Positions 10,498 through 18,969 of a stretch of DNA of 64,000 nt are shown piece by piece. The position numbers were made by a program, and so were the translations under genes. The notes under the pieces were generated by a model that was not told the origin of the DNA, did no database searches, and worked only from the letters and a program-made list of their open reading frames with translations. The DNA comes from Rhodopseudomonas boonkerdii. Its GTDB lineage: Bacteria; Pseudomonadota; Alphaproteobacteria; Rhizobiales; Xanthobacteraceae. Each line of letters begins with the position of its first letter. Within the stretch, counting starts at the first letter, position 1. The stretch is from contig NZ_CP036537.1 in the NCBI RefSeq assembly GCF_021184025.1, positions 1,736,001 through 1,800,000 of the forward strand, in the 5' to 3' direction.

Positions 10498-12450
10498 TCA
10501 GGCGAGGCAGCGGAACAGGGCGGCGGGGTCGCGTTGCGGATCGATACGCAGGCGAATGCCGCCCCATTCGACACCGTGGCGCTCGCCGGTGATGATGTTC
10601 TCGACAGCAGCCACGTTTTTCTTTTCGCCAGCCACCGTCACCTGGGTGTCGATGGGCAGCCAGAATTCATAGGGATCGCGCGAGATCGCAATGGCGCCGG
10701 CGACCGCATTGCTGCCGTCCACTGACGTTTTGACGAAGCCGATGATGTTGTCGTTGTCCACCGGCATGAAGCGGAGGTTGGCGGTTTGCTGCAGCGCCGG
10801 ATTGGCGCGGCGGGCAGAATTCAATGCGGTGATATACGGAATAATGTTGCCGGGCTTGTGCCAGTCCCGAGTCTTGATCTCGTATTTTTCGGAGTCGAGA
10901 TACTCCTCCTTGCCGGGAATAGCTTCGTGTTCGAGCAGTTCGAAGCCGTTATAGATGCCGTAAACCGATGACAGCATCGACGCCAATGCGACGCGCGACT
11001 TGAACATCCAGGGTTCGCCCGACTGCAGGTGATAGGGCAGGATGTCCGGTGTGTTGACGAAGAAATTCGGGCGATAATATTCACGTTCGGGATAGCCGCA
11101 GAGTTCATTGAGATACTGCTCTATCTCCCACTTGGCCGTGCGCCAGGTGAAATAGGTGTAGGACTGCGAGAAGCCGAGCTTCGCGAGACCCTTCATCAGC
11201 TTCGGCCGCGTGAAGGCTTCCGCGAGGAACAGCGCATCGGGATGCTTCAACTGCACTTCATGAATTGCCCATTCCCAGAAGCGGAGCGGTTTGGTGTGCG
11301 GATTGTCGATCCGGAAAATCCTCACGCCCTGATCGCACCAGTACAGCAGCATGTCGCGCAGCGCGTTCCACAGCGAGCCGGCGTCGTCGCAGTCGAAATC
11401 GGGGTTGTGGATGTCCTGATACTTCTTCGGCGGATTCTCCGCATATTTCATCGAGCCGTCGGGCCGGCGCTTGAACCAGTTCGGATGCTGCTTGACCCAT
11501 GGATGGTCCGGCGAGCACTGCACGGCGATATCGATCGCAACTTCCATGTCATGCTGCTTGCAGGCTGCGATGACGGCGTGGAAATCTTCCAGCGTGCCGA
11601 GATCGGGATGGATCGCGTCGTGGCCGCCTTCCGCGCCGCCGATGGCGTAGGGGCTGCCGACATCGCCGGGCTCTGCGGTCAGCGCATTGTTCTTGCCTTT
11701 GCGGTTGGTGACGCCGATCGGATGTATCGGCGTGAAATACAGCACATCGAACCCCATCGCCGCGATGTCCGGCAGGCGTTCGATGCAATCGCGAAAGGTG
11801 CCGTGCTGGCCGGGCACCTTGCTCTGGCTGCGCGGGATCATCTCGTACCAGGCGCCGTTGCGCGCGCGCTCGCGGTCGATCATTAGTGGCAGCAAGGCCG
11901 AACGGGTCAGATCGGGCCGCGCCTGTGCTTCGGCCATGGCCTCGCGCAGTTTCGGCGAGCGCAGCGGCTCGGTCTCGCCGGTCCGCAAATAGGCCTCGCA
12001 TTGCTTGACGATGAAAGCCGATGCCTCGGCGCCGCCTGATTGCGCCTTGGTCATCAGCTCCGCGCCTTCCAGTGCATCGAGCGTGACGTCCTGTCCGGCT
12101 TTCAGCTTCAGGTCGAAGCCATGGCGCCAGGTCGCGAATTCGTCCGTCCAAGCTTCGATGGCATAGACATGGCGACCGAGCTCGCTCGGCGTGAACGTGC
12201 CGTGCCAACGATCGTTGACGTCCAGGGTCATCGGGACCCGCTGCCACTCGCGATCCTGTTCGCGGCGCCAGACGATGGCGGCATCGATGATCTCATGACC
12301 ATCGCGATAGATGTCGGCCCAGACCTCAATGGCTTCGCCCCGAATACGTTTGACGGGAAACCGGCCGCCATCGATGATGGGGAAGATGTCCTCGATATGA
12401 AACGCGCCGCTCATCGCGGAGGTCAGGGTGGTCTGGGATGTTCTGTTCAC
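10498..12450 (-). CDS. glgE: alpha-1,4-glucan:maltose-1-phosphate maltosyltransferase GlgE
   Basis: 650 aa, the typical length of GlgE, which adds maltosyl units from maltose 1-phosphate to alpha-1,4-glucans. Visible features are an N-terminal domain, [17 protein letters not shown] (239-255) forming part of the maltose-1-phosphate pocket, [10 protein letters not shown] with the likely nucleophile Asp382, and FLAEAFTRP with Glu411. It is the first gene of the minus-strand operon. The ATG at 12450 gives the longest form; a second ATG 12 codons in (MSGAFHIED) could be the real start. With TreS-Mak and GlgB it completes the trehalose-to-glycogen (GlgE) pathway. Confidence 0.94.
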   Translation of the reverse strand: MNRTSQTTLTSAMSGAFHIEDIFPIIDGGRFPVKRIRGEAIEVWADIYRDGHEIIDAAIVWRREQDREWQRVPMTLDVNDRWHGTFTPSELGRHVYAIEAWTDEFATWRHGFDLKLKAGQDVTLDALEGAELMTKAQSGGAEASAFIVKQCEAYLRTGETEPLRSPKLREAMAEAQARPDLTRSALLPLMIDRERARNGAWYEMIPRSQSKVPGQHGTFRDCIERLPDIAAMGFDVLYFTPIHPIGVTNRKGKNNALTAEPGDVGSPYAIGGAEGGHDAIHPDLGTLEDFHAVIAACKQHDMEVAIDIAVQCSPDHPWVKQHPNWFKRRPDGSMKYAENPPKKYQDIHNPDFDCDDAGSLWNALRDMLLYWCDQGVRIFRIDNPHTKPLRFWEWAIHEVQLKHPDALFLAEAFTRPKLMKGLAKLGFSQSYTYFTWRTAKWEIEQYLNELCGYPEREYYRPNFFVNTPDILPYHLQSGEPWMFKSRVALASMLSSVYGIYNGFELLEHEAIPGKEEYLDSEKYEIKTRDWHKPGNIIPYITALNSARRANPALQQTANLRFMPVDNDNIIGFVKTSVDGSNAVAGAIAISRDPYEFWLPIDTQVTVAGEKKNVAAVENIITGERHGVEWGGIRLRIDPQRDPAALFRCLA

Positions 12451-12535
12451 GGTGATGCCATCGACAAGAGAGATGTCAGGACCCGCGTGTGACGGGATCG
12501 CTGCAATCCTATAAGAAGCTTCGTGACAGGGGTTT

Positions 12536-12570
12536 GGTTCCCCTCGGAACCGAGCTTAAGTCATAGCGTT
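12536..12570 (+). promoter_or_regulatory. EcfG (general stress sigma) promoter for malQ, inside a GGTTCC/GGAACC palindrome
   Basis: GGAAC at 12546-12550, exactly 16 bases, then CGTT at 12567-12570. This matches the alphaproteobacterial EcfG consensus GGAAC-N16/17-CGTT. It points toward malQ, about 90 bases upstream of the ATG. The -35 is one arm of the perfect inverted repeat GGTTCC-CCTC-GGAACC (12536-12551), so a GGAAC also faces glgE on the minus strand. Its -10 is poor there (GCTT after 17 bases), so I call only the plus-strand promoter. Confidence 0.6.
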
Positions 12571-12661
12571 GGAAGTCGGCTATCCTCTTCTGTCATCTCA
12601 TGAAATTTAGCGACAAACCTGCGATCGCCCTGGGGTTGTTGCCTTGCAAACAGCGTGCCGA

Positions 12662-14611
12662 ATGGACCTCTTCGCCCAAGCTGCCGAACGCGACATTCAA
12701 ACCGGTTTTCACGATGGACAAGGCCAGTGGCACACCACGGACGCTGCTGCGCTGGAGATGATCCTCGCCGCGTTGCCGGCGCGTGTGCCGCGCCGTTTTC
12801 TCGATCATGTGGTTGTCCTGCGGGCGGGTGAGGGTGGACGGACGCAGCTGACCGGAGCGGCGACATCGCCACTGAAATGGGAAGTGTGGGATCGTGATCG
12901 GCTGATGGCCGAGGGCTCGGCCAATGGCGGAGAGATCGTCTGGCCGGCAGAGCTGCCCGTCGGGGTGCATCGCCTGCGGCTTGCCGACGCATCCCTCTAT
13001 TCGGAAGAAGCTGCGCTCGTCGTCGCGCCGGGCAAGGCCTATGCGGGGACGTTCGACCGCACGTGGATGCTTGCGGTCCAGCTTTATGGCCTGCGCTCCG
13101 AGCGCAACTGGGGCATCGGCGATTTCACCGATCTGCAGAACCTGCTTCGCATTGCCGCCGGCCTTGGCGCCGGCGGCATCGGCCTCAACCCGCTGCATGC
13201 GTTGTTCGACGATCGCCCGGCAGAATGCAGCCCGTATTCACCGAATAGCCGGCTCTTTCTCAACCCGCTCTATCTGGATGTCGAAGCGCTACCCGAATTC
13301 GCCGGTGCCGCCGACAGCGAACTCGCGCCGCTCCGGCGCTCGATGCTCGTGGATTATCCCGCGGTCGCCGCCGTCAAGTGGAAGGCCTTGCGTGCGGCAT
13401 TCCAGCAATTCCAATCCGATCCGGCGTCGCCGCGGCAAGCCGCCTTTGCCGCTTTCCGCAAGGAACGTGCGCCGCTGCTGACGCGGTTTGCCTGTTTCGA
13501 GGTGTTGCGGCATCGCTACGGCACCGCCTGGTGGGATTGGCCCGCCGAATGGCAGCATCCGGATGATGTCAAATGCGCCGAACTGCGTGCAGGGCCCGAT
13601 GGCGCTGAAGTCGCCTTCTTCGAATATGTGCAGTGGAATGCCGATCAGCAGCTCAGGGCCTGCTTCGAATTGGCCACCGAACTGAAGATGCCCGTCGGCC
13701 TTTATCTCGACGTCGCCGTCGGCGTTCAGGCCGGGGGGTTCGACGCATGGAATGAGCAGGTCGCCATTTCGCGGCATCTGTCGGTGGGAGCGCCGCCGGA
13801 TGCATTGCAGCCGGCCGGGCAGAATTGGGGCCTTGCCGGCTTTAACGCCGCCGGCCTCGAAGCCCAGGGCTTCGCGCCGTTCACGGACATGCTGCGCGCC
13901 TCCATGCGTTATGCCGGGGCGATCAGGCTCGATCACGTGCTTGGCCTGAATCGTCTCTATGTCGTGCCGCACGGCTATCGCCCGGATAACGGCGCTTATG
14001 TCAAAATGCCGCTGGAAGCGCTGCTTGCCGTCACTGCGCAGGAGAGCGTCGCCAACAGATGCGTGGTCATCGGCGAGGATCTCGGTACCGTACCGGAAGG
14101 CTTTCGGGACCATATGGCCGCATGGGGCATTTGGTCCTACCTGGTCATGATGTTCGAGCGCGATGAACGCTATGCTTTCCAGGGCGTCGATCACTACGCG
14201 CCGAATGCGCTTGTCACGTTCAATACCCACGATCTGCCGACTTATACCGGCTGGCGCAGCTACCATGATCTGCAGCTCAAACGTTCGCTTGGCATTGACC
14301 CCGGCGAAAGCGACGACGCACGGCGCTATGCCATCGAGATGCTCGATGCGGCGTTACGCCATCAAGGTATAGATCGCGCCGACTTCTTCGGTGTCGCTCA
14401 CTTTCTCGCGCGCACGCGAACCCGTCTCGAGGCTATTGCGTTGGAAGATCTGCTCGGCGTCAGCGATCAACCGAACATTCCCGGCACAATCGACGAGCAC
14501 CCGAACTGGCGGCAACGGTTGCCGGCGACTGTGGAGACGCTGGCCGGAGCGATTGATCGTGACGCGCTGCACGTTGCGACTGCGGACAGGAGTTCGTCCG
14601 CATCGACGTAA
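12662..14611 (+). CDS. malQ: 4-alpha-glucanotransferase MalQ (amylomaltase)
   Basis: 649 aa from the ATG at 12662 (a TTG at 12644 in the same frame would add six residues; neither has a strong ribosome site). MalQ (GH77) disproportionates malto-oligosaccharides. Motifs are ERNWGIGDFTDL, GLNPLHALF, SPYSPNSR, IRLDHVLGL with the likely nucleophile Asp near residue 423, VIGEDLGTVP with the acid/base Glu near 472, and FNTHDLPTYTGW. It is divergent from the glgE operon and probably driven by the EcfG-type promoter upstream. It should handle maltodextrins released by GlgX. Confidence 0.93.
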   Translation: MDLFAQAAERDIQTGFHDGQGQWHTTDAAALEMILAALPARVPRRFLDHVVVLRAGEGGRTQLTGAATSPLKWEVWDRDRLMAEGSANGGEIVWPAELPVGVHRLRLADASLYSEEAALVVAPGKAYAGTFDRTWMLAVQLYGLRSERNWGIGDFTDLQNLLRIAAGLGAGGIGLNPLHALFDDRPAECSPYSPNSRLFLNPLYLDVEALPEFAGAADSELAPLRRSMLVDYPAVAAVKWKALRAAFQQFQSDPASPRQAAFAAFRKERAPLLTRFACFEVLRHRYGTAWWDWPAEWQHPDDVKCAELRAGPDGAEVAFFEYVQWNADQQLRACFELATELKMPVGLYLDVAVGVQAGGFDAWNEQVAISRHLSVGAPPDALQPAGQNWGLAGFNAAGLEAQGFAPFTDMLRASMRYAGAIRLDHVLGLNRLYVVPHGYRPDNGAYVKMPLEALLAVTAQESVANRCVVIGEDLGTVPEGFRDHMAAWGIWSYLVMMFERDERYAFQGVDHYAPNALVTFNTHDLPTYTGWRSYHDLQLKRSLGIDPGESDDARRYAIEMLDAALRHQGIDRADFFGVAHFLARTRTRLEAIALEDLLGVSDQPNIPGTIDEHPNWRQRLPATVETLAGAIDRDALHVATADRSSSAST

Positions 14612-14635
14612 ATTTGGTCAGATGGCGGAGAGAAC

Positions 14636-16435
14636 TTGTACAGCAACATCGAAGATTACGCTCTGATCGGCGATTGTGAGACCGCCGCTCTCGTCAACCG
14701 GAACGGATCAATCGACTGGCTGTGCTGGCCGGCCTTCGATTCCGATGCCTGCTTCACGGCGTTGCTCGGCACCAAGGATCACGGCCGCTGGTTGATAGCC
14801 CCGGCCGCCCCGATCAAAGCCTCCAGGCGGCGCTATCGTGGCGACTCGCTCATTCTCGAAACCACGCTGGAGACGGACGACGGGATCATCACACTGATCG
14901 ACTTCATGCCGCCGCGCGGCGCCGCCTCCGATATCGTGCGCATCGTCCGCGGCGACCGCGGCAAGGTCAAGATGCGGATGGAGCTGATCATCCGTTTCGG
15001 CTTCGGTGCGGCCGTCCCCTGGGTCAAACGCGACAAGGATGGCGCGGTGCTCGCCATTTGCGGGCCCGACATGACGGTACTGCACACGCCCGTGGAGACA
15101 CATGGTGAGAATCTCACCACCGTCGCCAAGTTCGAGGTCGAGGCGGGCGAGAGCATTCCGTTCGTGCTGACCTATGGACCGTCGCATCTGAAAGTGCCGG
15201 CGCCGATCAACGTCGATGAAGCGTTGAAGGATACCGAGGAATTCTGGAAGGAATGGAGCTGCCGCTGCACTTACAAAGGCGAGCATCGGGACCTCGTGAT
15301 GCGCTCGCTGATCACGCTGAAGGCGTTGATCTACGCGCCATCGGGCGGCATCGTGGCTGCGCCGACGACGTCGCTTCCCGAAAAACTCGGTGGCTCCAGA
15401 AACTGGGATTATCGGTTTTGCTGGTTGCGCGATGCGACGTTCACGCTGCTGGTGTTGATGAACAGCGGCTACACCGACGAAGCACGTGCCTGGCATCGCT
15501 GGCTGCTGCGCGCGGTCGCAGGTTCGCCCGCCGAGATGCAGATCATGTATGGCATCATGGGGCAGCGCCGCCTGCTCGAATGGGAGGCCGACTGGCTGCC
15601 GGGTTATGGCGGCGCGCTGCCGGTGCGCGTCGGCAATGCCGCTCATGCGCAGTTGCAGCTCGATGTTTATGGCGAGCTGATCGACGCCTTTCACCAGACC
15701 CGTGTTGCCGAACTCGATCTCGAGGATGGCACCTGGGCAGTGGAATGCGAGATTCTCGAACATCTCGCCTCGGTCTGGAGCAGACCCGACCATGGCATCT
15801 GGGAGCGCCGGGGCCCCGGCAAGCATTACGTGCTGTCGAAGGTCGGTTGCTGGGTCGCTTTCGATCGTGCGATCAAGAGCGCAGAAAGCTTCAATCTCGA
15901 AGGCCCCGTTGAAAGATGGAAGGAGCTGCGCGACGAAATCCATCGCGACGTCTGCGAGAAAGGATTCGATCCCCGCGAAAATACATTCGTAGAATCCTAT
16001 GGTTCGGACGTGCTCGATGGCGCGATCCTGCTGCTGCCGCTCCTTGGTTTTCTCCCGGCGGACGATCCTCGCGTGACAGGCACGATTGCTGCGGTCGAGA
16101 GACATCTAATGCGCGACGGCTTCGTGCTGCGCCACGACCCGCGCGAGGTCACCGGTGAGGTGCAACCCGCCGAGGGGGCCTTTCTTGCGTGCAGTCTGTG
16201 GCTGGCCGAGGCTTATATCAAAATGGGGGAGATTGCGAAGGCGGAAGAGCTGTTCAATCGTGTGGTGGCGATCGCCAATGATGTCGGACTGCTGGCGGAG
16301 GAATATGACAGCGGCGTCCGGCGCCAGACCGGCAATTTCCCGCAGGCGCTGACCCACATTGCCTTGGTCGCGGCGGCGCATAATCTGGCCAACGCAAAAA
16401 GGCCGCAGGAGAAGAAGGTTGAGAGGGCGAAGTGA
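14636..16435 (+). CDS. GH15 family glucoamylase/trehalase-like hydrolase
   Basis: 599 aa, starting at a TTG (14636) with a GGCGGAG ribosome site a few bases upstream; no in-frame ATG nearby gives a better N-terminus. The N-terminal YALIGDCETAALV and GSIDWLCWP motifs, the SLPEKLGGSRNWDYRFCWLRD block near residues 244-264 and the C-terminal (alpha/alpha)6-type segments are typical of GH15 proteins, which include glucoamylases and GH15 trehalases. It lies 24 bases after malQ, so the two are probably co-transcribed. No signal peptide is seen, so it would act in the cytoplasm. Whether trehalose or alpha-glucan is the substrate cannot be read from sequence alone; the context allows both. Confidence 0.85.
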   Translation: MYSNIEDYALIGDCETAALVNRNGSIDWLCWPAFDSDACFTALLGTKDHGRWLIAPAAPIKASRRRYRGDSLILETTLETDDGIITLIDFMPPRGAASDIVRIVRGDRGKVKMRMELIIRFGFGAAVPWVKRDKDGAVLAICGPDMTVLHTPVETHGENLTTVAKFEVEAGESIPFVLTYGPSHLKVPAPINVDEALKDTEEFWKEWSCRCTYKGEHRDLVMRSLITLKALIYAPSGGIVAAPTTSLPEKLGGSRNWDYRFCWLRDATFTLLVLMNSGYTDEARAWHRWLLRAVAGSPAEMQIMYGIMGQRRLLEWEADWLPGYGGALPVRVGNAAHAQLQLDVYGELIDAFHQTRVAELDLEDGTWAVECEILEHLASVWSRPDHGIWERRGPGKHYVLSKVGCWVAFDRAIKSAESFNLEGPVERWKELRDEIHRDVCEKGFDPRENTFVESYGSDVLDGAILLLPLLGFLPADDPRVTGTIAAVERHLMRDGFVLRHDPREVTGEVQPAEGAFLACSLWLAEAYIKMGEIAKAEELFNRVVAIANDVGLLAEEYDSGVRRQTGNFPQALTHIALVAAAHNLANAKRPQEKKVERAK

Positions 16436-16449
16436 TGCCCTAAGCTCTG

Positions 16450-16865
16450 CCCTCATGGTGAGGAGGCGCGACTTATCCGCCGAAATTCGAAGAGTGAAGA
16501 CGCGCGCTAAAACGCGCTCCTCTCAAAAAGAGGTCTGGGGCGCTTTTCGACTGCTTTTGCTCGGAACAATGCCCGTTCGGCTCAGGATCTCGATTCTCCC
16601 TCATCCTGAGCAGCCGCGCAGCGGCGTCTCCCGGCGAATGGCGTAGCCATTCGCAAGGGATGGCCGAAAGCGCCGAGCCAAGCCATCTCATGGTTCGAGA
16701 CGGCGCCGTCAGCGGCGCAATTGCGCCGCTAGGCCTTCTCACCTCAGCCTGAACGCAACTGCGTTCAGGTGGGAGGGACAGAGTCTGTTGTGCTCCGTCT
16801 GGGCGACCAGCAGCGCCAAACTACGGACTGCATTTCCAGTCAGACACTCTCTCTCAGGATGAGGC
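16450..16865. repeat. mosaic palindromic repeat region, family A copy 1 (fills the gap between GH15 and HAD genes)
   Basis: The 450-base gap contains no convincing gene. It holds CCTCATGGTGAGGAGGCGC at its left, a segment GGCGCTTTTCGACTG (near 16548) that recurs inverted near 44770, a central block with GGCGAATGGCGTAGCCATTCG and CATCTCATGGTTCGAGACGG, and GACCAGCAGCGCCAAACTACGG (16805-16826, given here only as a marker) that recurs inverted at 32800-32830 and 44520-44560. The same modules occur in different order and number at five other places in the window. Confidence 0.8.
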
Positions 16866-16885
16866 GAGCGTTTGAGGTTGCGGTG

Positions 16886-17698
16886 CTAAGAAGCAGCATT
16901 CCTCTTCAGGATCATCTCCACCGCCCCCGCAAATCCCTCATCCTCGTTCGAGGTCGTCACCGCCGACGCCTTGCTTTTCACCGCGTCGCTCGCATTCCCC
17001 ATCGCCACCGAGAACCCGGCGACCTCGAACATCGGCAGATCATTCTGCATGTCGCCGACGGTTGCGATGGCGGCCAGAGGCAGGCCCAGTCGCTCTGCCA
17101 TCGCCTTGACGAACGTCCCCTTGCTTTGCGCCGGCGGTGTCACGTCGAGATAGTAGTTCTGCGACCGCACCGCGACGGCGCTGTCGCCGAGCGTCTGCTG
17201 CATTTCCAGTTCGCAGCGTTCCAGCATCGCGAAATCCGCGCTGGCACCGACGATCTTGCAGGCTTTGGCGAGATAGGGCGTAAAATCTTCGACCATCAGC
17301 GGCGCATGCTGGATCGTGTCGCGTTCATGCGGCACATATTTGCCGTCGTCGCGCTTGATGACCCAGTCGTCATTGGTGAAGATCCAGACATCGACGCCGT
17401 ATTTGCCAAACACGTCGAGGCTCTGTTTGGCCGCGGCCTCGCCGATCAGATGCTGTGTAATCGGCTTCAGGTCGCCGTCTACCATGGAGCTTCCGTTGAA
17501 GGGGCCGATCGGCAGTGTAATCGCCAGCGGAGCGATCAGGAAGCGCATGCCGACCGGGGGGCGGCTCGAAGTGATGGTGAAGCCGATGCCGTTGTCTTCC
17601 AGTTTCTTCACCGCGGCTTTGGCCTTGTCGGTGAGGCGCTTGTCATGGGTCACCAGCGTGCCGTCCACATCGGACACGACGAGGGCGATCTTGGTCAT
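16886..17698 (-). CDS. HAD-superfamily (Cof/HAD-IIB) phosphatase
   Basis: 270 aa with all HAD signatures: DVDGTL (motif I, about residues 10-15), TITSSRPP (motif II, about 41-48), and VGDMQNDLPMF (motif IV, about 215-225). The large cap between motifs II and III marks the Cof/HAD-IIB subfamily of sugar-phosphate phosphatases. It is the last gene of the gluconate/pentose phosphate cluster, 11 bases after gntK, so a sugar phosphate of that pathway is a reasonable guess for the substrate. No specific substrate can be assigned. Confidence 0.85.
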   Translation of the reverse strand: MTKIALVVSDVDGTLVTHDKRLTDKAKAAVKKLEDNGIGFTITSSRPPVGMRFLIAPLAITLPIGPFNGSSMVDGDLKPITQHLIGEAAAKQSLDVFGKYGVDVWIFTNDDWVIKRDDGKYVPHERDTIQHAPLMVEDFTPYLAKACKIVGASADFAMLERCELEMQQTLGDSAVAVRSQNYYLDVTPPAQSKGTFVKAMAERLGLPLAAIATVGDMQNDLPMFEVAGFSVAMGNASDAVKSKASAVTTSNEDEGFAGAVEMILKRNAAS

Positions 17699-17709
17699 GA
17701 TGCGGTCCT

Positions 17710-18222
17710 TCAGGTCGGCAGTTGCTTGGCGATGGCATCCACGATGCCATCGATGTCATCGTCGATCGACACCGTAATCGGACGCTCGTCGGGGCCGGGC
17801 ACTTCCAGCGTCCTGAACTGGCTGTCGAGCAGCGACGGCGGCATGAAGTGATTCTTCCGCGCTGCCATCCGCTTGGCAATCAGTTCCTTGGAGCCGTTGA
17901 GATAGATGATGCGAATATCGTGCCGCCCGTGCAGCAGGAGATCGCGATAGACGCGTCTGAGCGCAGAACAGGCGACCACGAGCTTGCCGCCGTCGGCAAT
18001 GACGCGGTCGATCTCGTCGGCGATGCTTTGCAGCCAGGGCCAGCGGTCGTCGTCGGTGAGCGGCTGGCCGGCGCGCTGTTTCTCGATATTGGCTTTGGGG
18101 TGGAAGTCATCGCCATCGGCGAAACGCCAGCCGAGCCGGTCCGCCAGCGCCCTGGCGATCGTGCTCTTTCCCGAACTCGACACGCCCATCACCACCAGCG
18201 CGTTGGGGGAACGATCAGACAC
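17710..18222 (-). CDS. gntK: gluconokinase
   Basis: 170 aa, the usual size of the GntK/IdnK family, which phosphorylates gluconate to 6-phosphogluconate. Walker A is GVSSSGKST (about residues 13-21). FADGDDFHPKANIEKQRAG (34-52) and PLTDDDRWPWL are the family substrate-binding motifs, and KNHFMPPSLLDSQF is the conserved lid/C-terminal motif. The start overlaps the pgl stop by 8 bases. Together with the downstream dehydrogenase Gnd it lets free gluconate, which PQQ-dependent glucose oxidation could supply, enter the pentose phosphate pathway. Confidence 0.94.
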   Translation of the reverse strand: MSDRSPNALVVMGVSSSGKSTIARALADRLGWRFADGDDFHPKANIEKQRAGQPLTDDDRWPWLQSIADEIDRVIADGGKLVVACSALRRVYRDLLLHGRHDIRIIYLNGSKELIAKRMAARKNHFMPPSLLDSQFRTLEVPGPDERPITVSIDDDIDGIVDAIAKQLPT

Positions 18223-18952
18223 TGTCGCCCTCCGGCAGTGCGGCGCGGTCGCAGAGCCAGACGGTTTCGCCGTTGGACCTGGCCCGATTGGCGGGCAGGT
18301 CCTCGCCGGCCAGCACGCGGCCGAGAATGGCTCGTTTGTCCTCGCCGCTCATCAGGAATAGCATCTCGCGGCAGGAGGCGAGCGGTGGCAGCGTCAGGCT
18401 GACGCGCGGCACGAATGGTTTGACATGCGCTTCGGGCACGCCGACCACCCAGCGATCGGTAACCGCGATGCCCGGATATCCGGGAAACAGCGAAGCGATA
18501 TGGCCGTCCGGTCCGACGCCGAGCAGCACGAGATCGAATAGCGGCCTGGCCGGATCGAGCCGGCCGCTGCCGTGGAACGCCTGCAGCTCCCGCGCATAAA
18601 GCGATGCCGCTTCGTCGGGGTTTGCGGCATCGGTCCTGATTGCATGGATGTTGGCAGCAGGCGCGCAGCGATCGAGGAATGCGCCCTTTGCCATGGCCAT
18701 GTTGTTGAGGACATCGTTCTCGGGCACGAAACGATCGTCGCCGATGAACCAGTGTACGCGCTCCCACGGGATGCGGTTGCGATAGGTGTCGGTGGCGAGC
18801 AGTTCGTAGAGCCGCTTCGGGCTCGATCCGCCGGTGAGACAGATCGCGGGTCGGTCCTTGTTCGCATCGATGCGTTTGATCAGCCGCTCGGCGGCGGCTG
18901 CCGCGAGAGCCGCCGCGTCCGACACTTCGATGATGGTGCGGTGCCCGGCCAT
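18215..18952 (-). CDS. pgl: 6-phosphogluconolactonase
   Basis: 245 aa, DevB/Pgl type (glucosamine-6-phosphate isomerase fold). It hydrolyses 6-phosphogluconolactone made by Zwf. Motifs are CLTGGSSPKRLYELL (about 38-52), WFIGDDRFVP (about 70-79), LLGVGPDGHIASLFPG (about 144-159) with the catalytic His of GPDGH, and RVSLT. It lies 17 bases downstream of zwf and overlaps gntK, as in many zwf-pgl operons. Confidence 0.94.
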   Translation of the reverse strand: MAGHRTIIEVSDAAALAAAAAERLIKRIDANKDRPAICLTGGSSPKRLYELLATDTYRNRIPWERVHWFIGDDRFVPENDVLNNMAMAKGAFLDRCAPAANIHAIRTDAANPDEAASLYARELQAFHGSGRLDPARPLFDLVLLGVGPDGHIASLFPGYPGIAVTDRWVVGVPEAHVKPFVPRVSLTLPPLASCREMLFLMSGEDKRAILGRVLAGEDLPANRARSNGETVWLCDRAALPEGDSV

Positions 18953-18969
18953 GATACGACCCCCGTGGC

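Noticed and set aside
12516..12541. EcfG promoter on the minus strand for glgE
   Set aside because: The -35 (GGAAC) is present but the -10 is GCTT at N17, a poor match.
14708..16105. 465-codon antisense frame over the GH15 gene
   Set aside because: Opposite strand of a recognised gene; composition is typical of a shadow.
16769..16870. Short frames with the peptide LGDQQRQTTDCIS shared by three repeat copies
   Set aside because: The shared peptide follows from shared nucleotide sequence. Substitutions between copies are not biased to synonymous positions, and no start or stop is conserved.
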